This document shows positions 6,117-8,021 of a stretch of DNA of 8,021 bases, piece by piece. The position numbers and the translations under genes are program-made. Numbering within the stretch: position 1 is the stretch's first letter; every line of letters begins with the position of its first letter. The notes below the pieces were generated by a model. That model searched no databases. It was not told the DNA's origin and saw nothing but the letters and a program-made list of their open reading frames with translations. Source of the stretch: an uncultured Actinomycetes bacterium (GTDB taxonomy: Bacteria; Actinomycetota; Actinomycetes; Nanopelagicales; Nanopelagicaceae); assembly GCA_903875815.1 (NCBI GenBank), contig CAIQXR010000133.1, forward strand, positions 1-8,021, in the 5' to 3' direction.

Positions 6117-7415
6117 ATGACCGAAGAATTTGCTGCAGTTGAAATTATTGCTGCCAAGCGCGATCGGCACGAGCTAAGTAACCCACAAATTGATTGGGTG
6201 ATCGATGCTTACACCCGTGGCGCTGTGGCAGATGAACAGATGTCTGCTCTTGCTATGGCAATTCTTCTCAATGGCATGAACGCTCGCGAAATTTCACGAT
6301 GGACTGATGCCATGATTCGCAGTGGCGAGCGAATGAATTGGTCGGCTGTAAAGCGCATTACCGTCGACAAGCACTCCACGGGTGGTGTCGGCGACAAGAT
6401 CACTCTTCCGCTCGCGCCACTCGTCGCGGCTTGCGGAGGAGCAGTTCCACAACTCTCTGGTCGTGGACTGGGACATACAGGTGGCACGCTGGATAAATTG
6501 GAATCGATCCCTGGCTGGCGAGCATCACTCTCTAACGATGAGATGCTCCGTGTTCTACAAGAGTGCGGCGCCGTCATCTGCGCAGCAGGTGCGGGTCTAG
6601 CCCCAGCAGATAAGAAGTTGTATGCCTTGCGCGATGTCACAGCGACTGTAGAAGCAATTCCACTAATCGCTTCCAGCATCATGTCGAAGAAGATTGCCGA
6701 AGGCACAAGCGCACTAGTGCTTGATGTGAAAACTGGCTCGGGCGCCTTTATGAGCGATCCGGCAAAAGCTCGTGAATTAGCTCGAGTGATGGTCGAACTC
6801 GGTACCAATGCAGGCGTAAAGACTCGTGCTCTTGTTACTGCGATGGATGTTCCACTGGGCCTCACTGCCGGCAACGCGCTGGAAGTGCGGGAAACGCTAG
6901 AAGTCCTTGCTGGTGGGGGACCTGCTGATGTCGTTGAGCTCACTCTGATCCTCGCGCGTGAAATGCTCGATACTGCAGGCATCACGCCACTGATGGATCC
7001 AGCAGATGCTCTTAAGAATGGCGCAGCGATGGATGCGTGGCGCAAGATGATCTCACTTCAAGGTGGCGACCCAGATGCGAAGTTGCCAATTGCAAAAGAG
7101 AAGTTAGAGATTAAAGCCGAGAGCGATGGCGAACTCATCACGATGGATGCGCTCAAAGTCGGTGTCGCTGCCTGGCGATTGGGCGCTGGTCGCTCTCGTC
7201 AAGGTGAGAGCGTTCAAGCGGGCGCAGGTATTGAAATGCATGCCAAGCCGGGCGAGATGGTGAAAGCTGGCCAGACTATTTACACCCTTCATACTGATGA
7301 ACCTGCTCGCTTTGCACGCGCCATTGAATCACTTGAGGGATCATTCCGAATCTCATCGACAGGTGAGAAAGTTGAACGGTTGCCACTAATTCTGGAACGG
7401 ATTGAGAGTAAATAA
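6117..7415 (+). CDS. deoA: Thymidine phosphorylase / pyrimidine-nucleoside phosphorylase
   Basis: This 432-residue cytoplasmic enzyme cleaves thymidine, and possibly uridine or deoxyuridine, with phosphate to give the base and (deoxy)ribose-1-phosphate. An N-terminal helical domain (about 1-75) is followed by the phosphate-binding core: KHSTGGVGDK (85-94) and SGRGLGHTGGTLDKLESIPG (114-133). LRDVTATVEAIPLIASSIMSKK (171-192) carries R172, S187 and K191, which match the E. coli substrate residues R171, S186 and K190 with an offset of one. H86 matches E. coli H85. The C-terminal PYNP domain (about 345-415) contains AWRLGAGRSRQGE and HAKPGEMVKAGQTIYTLHTDEPARF. The ATG abuts the stop of the deaminase gene, with GAGG at 6102-6105 as a weak ribosome site. 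Whether it is thymidine-specific or broad cannot be decided from this reading. Confidence 0.94.
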   Translation: MTEEFAAVEIIAAKRDRHELSNPQIDWVIDAYTRGAVADEQMSALAMAILLNGMNAREISRWTDAMIRSGERMNWSAVKRITVDKHSTGGVGDKITLPLAPLVAACGGAVPQLSGRGLGHTGGTLDKLESIPGWRASLSNDEMLRVLQECGAVICAAGAGLAPADKKLYALRDVTATVEAIPLIASSIMSKKIAEGTSALVLDVKTGSGAFMSDPAKARELARVMVELGTNAGVKTRALVTAMDVPLGLTAGNALEVRETLEVLAGGGPADVVELTLILAREMLDTAGITPLMDPADALKNGAAMDAWRKMISLQGGDPDAKLPIAKEKLEIKAESDGELITMDALKVGVAAWRLGAGRSRQGESVQAGAGIEMHAKPGEMVKAGQTIYTLHTDEPARFARAIESLEGSFRISSTGEKVERLPLILERIESK

Positions 7416-8021
7416 TGTCAATGACAAGCACTCCTACCGAAGGTCACATTCTTCGAGTTCCTAAAGCAGTTCTCCATGATCACCTCGATGGCGGCCTTCG
7501 CCCGGAAACGATCATCGAATTAGCGGCAGAGATCAATTACGCACTCCCTACAAATGATCCCATAAAGCTTGCTGACTGGTTTGAAGAGTCCTGCAACTCT
7601 GGCTCGCTAGAACGTTATCTCGAAACATTTGCTCATACTGTTGCAGTAATGCAAACCCGTGAAGCAATAATTCGAGTAGCCCGCGAATGCGCGCTTGATC
7701 TTGCCCGCGATGGCGTGGTCTATGCCGAGGTTCGTGGCGCACCTGAACTCTTTACCGAAAAAGGTCTCTCGCTCAATGAAGTTATTGAAGCAACGGTTGA
7801 GGGATACCGCCTAGGTGAGCAAGATGCGAAAGCGGAAGGTTTCACCATTCGAGTCGAGTCCATCCTTTGCGCCCTTCGCCAAAATAATTTGGCAGATGAA
7901 GTTGCTCGCAAGGTAGTGGAGTACAGAGATCGTGGAGTTGTTGGTTTTGATATCGCTGGACCAGAAGATGGCTTCCCGCCCACCAATCAGCAAGCAGCTT
8001 TCGATTATCTCCGCCAAGAGA
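7415..8021 (+). CDS. add: Adenosine deaminase, N-terminal 202 residues (3' end outside window)
   Basis: The ATG at 7415 shares its A with the stop of the preceding gene (TAATG), and the frame stays open to the right edge. The translated part reads as the first half of a TIM-barrel adenosine deaminase, which hydrolyses adenosine and deoxyadenosine to inosine and deoxyinosine. VPKAVLHDHLDGGLRPETI (15-33) holds the first metal-ligand pair H21 and H23. SGSLERYLETFAHTVAVMQT (62-81), DGVVYAEVR (99-107) and RDRGVVGFDIAGPEDGFPP (171-189) are strong family blocks in the actinobacterial style. The later metal and catalytic residues (HAGE, the LGHG histidine and the Asp pair) lie beyond the edge, so activity cannot be judged. 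Gly108 stands where an aromatic residue usually precedes AP. A second ATG at 7421 is possible, but the TAATG junction favours 7415. Confidence 0.93.
   Translation, partial: MSMTSTPTEGHILRVPKAVLHDHLDGGLRPETIIELAAEINYALPTNDPIKLADWFEESCNSGSLERYLETFAHTVAVMQTREAIIRVARECALDLARDGVVYAEVRGAPELFTEKGLSLNEVIEATVEGYRLGEQDAKAEGFTIRVESILCALRQNNLADEVARKVVEYRDRGVVGFDIAGPEDGFPPTNQQAAFDYLRQE

Noticed and set aside
6209..7045. Long open frame on the - strand (about 278 codons) opposite the thymidine phosphorylase gene
   Set aside because: The translation is Ser/Arg/Ala/Pro-rich with no recognisable domain, and it lies fully opposite a well-conserved gene. It is best explained as a shadow of that gene's codon bias.
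1..8021. Novel defence, mobile or signalling system
   Set aside because: Every gene belongs to a recognisable nucleoside transport or catabolism family. No transposase, integrase, repeat array, toxin-antitoxin or phage feature was seen on either strand.

Overview
The window carries a nucleoside uptake and breakdown locus, with all recognisable genes on the + strand. It most likely comes from an actinobacterium. The base composition looks close to half G+C by eye. The cytidine deaminase has the CAEC...PCGRC pattern, and the thymidine phosphorylase and adenosine deaminase are worded as in Actinomycetota. There is a leaderless-type promoter and the genes are packed end to end. The moderate GC would suit a small-genome aquatic actinobacterium better than a high-GC soil one, but that lineage guess is inference only.

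Layout. (1) 1-456: the 3' end of a BMP-family (BmpA/PnrA-type) substrate-binding protein, cut by the window edge. (2) 457-595: an intergenic stretch with a weak terminator-like hairpin, an ill-defined promoter, a small leader hairpin and a strong Shine-Dalgarno. (3) 596-1654: a complete second BMP-family binding protein starting at TTG, with an export signal but no lipobox and with codon use unlike its neighbours. (4) 1684-1723: a perfect 15-bp stem terminator that closes this unit. (5) 1741-1775: a probable leaderless promoter. (6) 1775-8021: a six-gene operon. It encodes a double ABC ATPase (1775-3292), permease 1 (3289-4461), permease 2 (4458-5723), cytidine deaminase (5724-6116), thymidine/pyrimidine-nucleoside phosphorylase (6117-7415) and adenosine deaminase (7415 to beyond the right edge). 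Every junction overlaps or abuts.

How it works together (family knowledge plus inference). The secreted binding protein captures nucleosides. The two permeases and the asymmetric ATPase import them. Cytidine deaminase turns cytidine and deoxycytidine into uridine and deoxyuridine, the phosphorylase releases the bases and (deoxy)ribose-1-phosphate, and adenosine deaminase makes inosine. The cell could use such a pathway for salvage and as a carbon and nitrogen source.

The gene content is a known type of system (NupNOPQ/BmpA-like nucleoside ABC importer plus catabolic enzymes), and I do not see a new one. The points worth a second look are the transcriptional split between binding protein and transporter, the leaderless start, the missing lipobox, the codon bias of the binding-protein gene, and the tandem divergent binding proteins. 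There is no sign of RNA genes, CRISPR arrays, mobile elements, attachment sites or long repeats.
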